This document shows, one piece after another, positions 5,557-5,913 of a stretch of 5,913 nt of DNA. The position numbers were made by a program, and so were the translations under genes. Source of the stretch: an uncultured Clostridium sp. (GTDB lineage Bacteria > Bacillota > Clostridia > UBA1212 > UBA1255); contig USLW01000142.1 of assembly GCA_900555605.1 (NCBI GenBank), forward strand, positions 1 through 5,913, given 5' to 3'. The notes under the pieces are model-generated. The model saw only the letters and a program-made list of their open reading frames with translations. It was not told where the DNA came from and made no database searches. Position 1 is the first letter of the stretch. Every line of letters starts with the position of its first letter.

Positions 5557-5913
5557 ATGTATCTGAGTGCAGACGGCGGCGGAAGCAAAATTGCGATTTT
5601 AGCATTTGACCATCAGTGCAATATTATGAGTAGCGGCAGCGGCGGCGGGATTAATCTGAACTTTGATTCGGAGGAAAATGTACGGCGCCACTATCTGGAA
5701 GCGCTTGATGGCTGTCTGTCGGGGCTGTGCGCAAACACGGCGCCTGTATTTGAGTGTGTCTACTATTCCCTGGTTTCAAAGCCTGAAATATTTTTGGATT
5801 GTCTTACGAAAAGACACATCACGGTCCGGAAACTCCGGCCGCTTGCGGAAGCGTATGCGTATTTGCTGGCGGCGAGCGGAAAACAAAAGGGCTGCGTCGT
5901 GCTGGCCGGAACC
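5557..5913 (+). CDS. BadF/BadG/BcrA/BcrD-type ATPase or N-acetylglucosamine kinase family protein, N-terminal part (cut by window edge)
   Basis: N-terminal 119 residues of an ASKHA-fold (actin-like) ATP-binding protein, probably a cytosolic amino-sugar kinase; full proteins are about 300-330 residues. The phosphate-1 loop is ADGGGSKIAILAFD at 5-18, with D6 at the position that coordinates Mg-ATP. SGSGGGINLNF at 27-37 matches the conserved Gly-rich and Asn turn of this family. VVLAGT at 114-119 is the start of the phosphate-2 motif, where the window ends. The fourth residue of the loop is Ser-Lys-Ile rather than the more common Thr/Ser-Lys-Thr, a mild deviation. ATG at 5557 is preferred because it places the DGGG loop directly after the N-terminus, as in relatives. 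Same strand as the MATE gene, 139 bp downstream. Benzoyl-CoA reductase-type activators share the fold but are less likely. Family confident, substrate unknown. Confidence 0.87.
   Translation, partial: MYLSADGGGSKIAILAFDHQCNIMSSGSGGGINLNFDSEENVRRHYLEALDGCLSGLCANTAPVFECVYYSLVSKPEIFLDCLTKRHITVRKLRPLAEAYAYLLAASGKQKGCVVLAGT

Overview
This 5.9 kb window looks like chromosomal DNA of a bacterium in the Bacillota, most likely a clostridial (Lachnospiraceae- or Oscillospiraceae-like) anaerobe. The reasons are the Bacillota-type cardiolipin synthase with its N-terminal membrane segments, the clostridial style of the MATE transporter N-terminus, sigma-A-type promoters with TTGACA/TATAAT hexamers, AGGAGG-type ribosome binding sites, and a roughly balanced base composition. 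This assignment is by eye, not from a database. No mobile element, CRISPR array, tRNA or rRNA was recognised.

Layout: (1) At the left edge, on the minus strand, lies the N-terminal 282 residues of a cardiolipin synthase, cut by the window just after its first HKD motif, with its own good promoter. (2) Positions 948-3811 (minus strand) hold a compact three-gene operon: a DeoR/GlpR-family repressor, a small cytosolic alkaline-phosphatase-superfamily (type I phosphodiesterase/nucleotide pyrophosphatase) hydrolase, and a major facilitator transporter of the organophosphate (GlpT/UhpT-like) type. The first gap is 6 bp and the second junction is an ATGA overlap, so the three are almost certainly co-transcribed from a promoter with both consensus hexamers and 17-bp spacing. 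(3) A 271-bp divergent intergenic region carries that promoter back to back with the promoter of a MATE efflux transporter. It also contains several short inverted repeats and a long GC-rich leader hairpin. (4) The MATE gene (plus strand, 4083-5417) is complete. (5) At the right edge, on the plus strand, is the N-terminal 119 residues of a BadF/N-acetylglucosamine-kinase-type ASKHA sugar kinase or ATPase, cut by the window at its second phosphate motif.

Working model for the operon (inference): the transporter imports a phosphorylated or phosphonate-type organic anion, the hydrolase (which has no signal peptide) cleaves it in the cytosol, and the DeoR-family protein senses a phosphorylated metabolite and controls its own operon, and perhaps the divergent MATE gene. 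The transporter has the organophosphate-transporter signature but seems to lack two of three GlpT substrate-site residues, so its substrate should not be copied from GlpT. Nothing in the window is a clearly unprecedented system; the operon with unassigned substrate and the structured divergent regulatory region are the most interesting parts.
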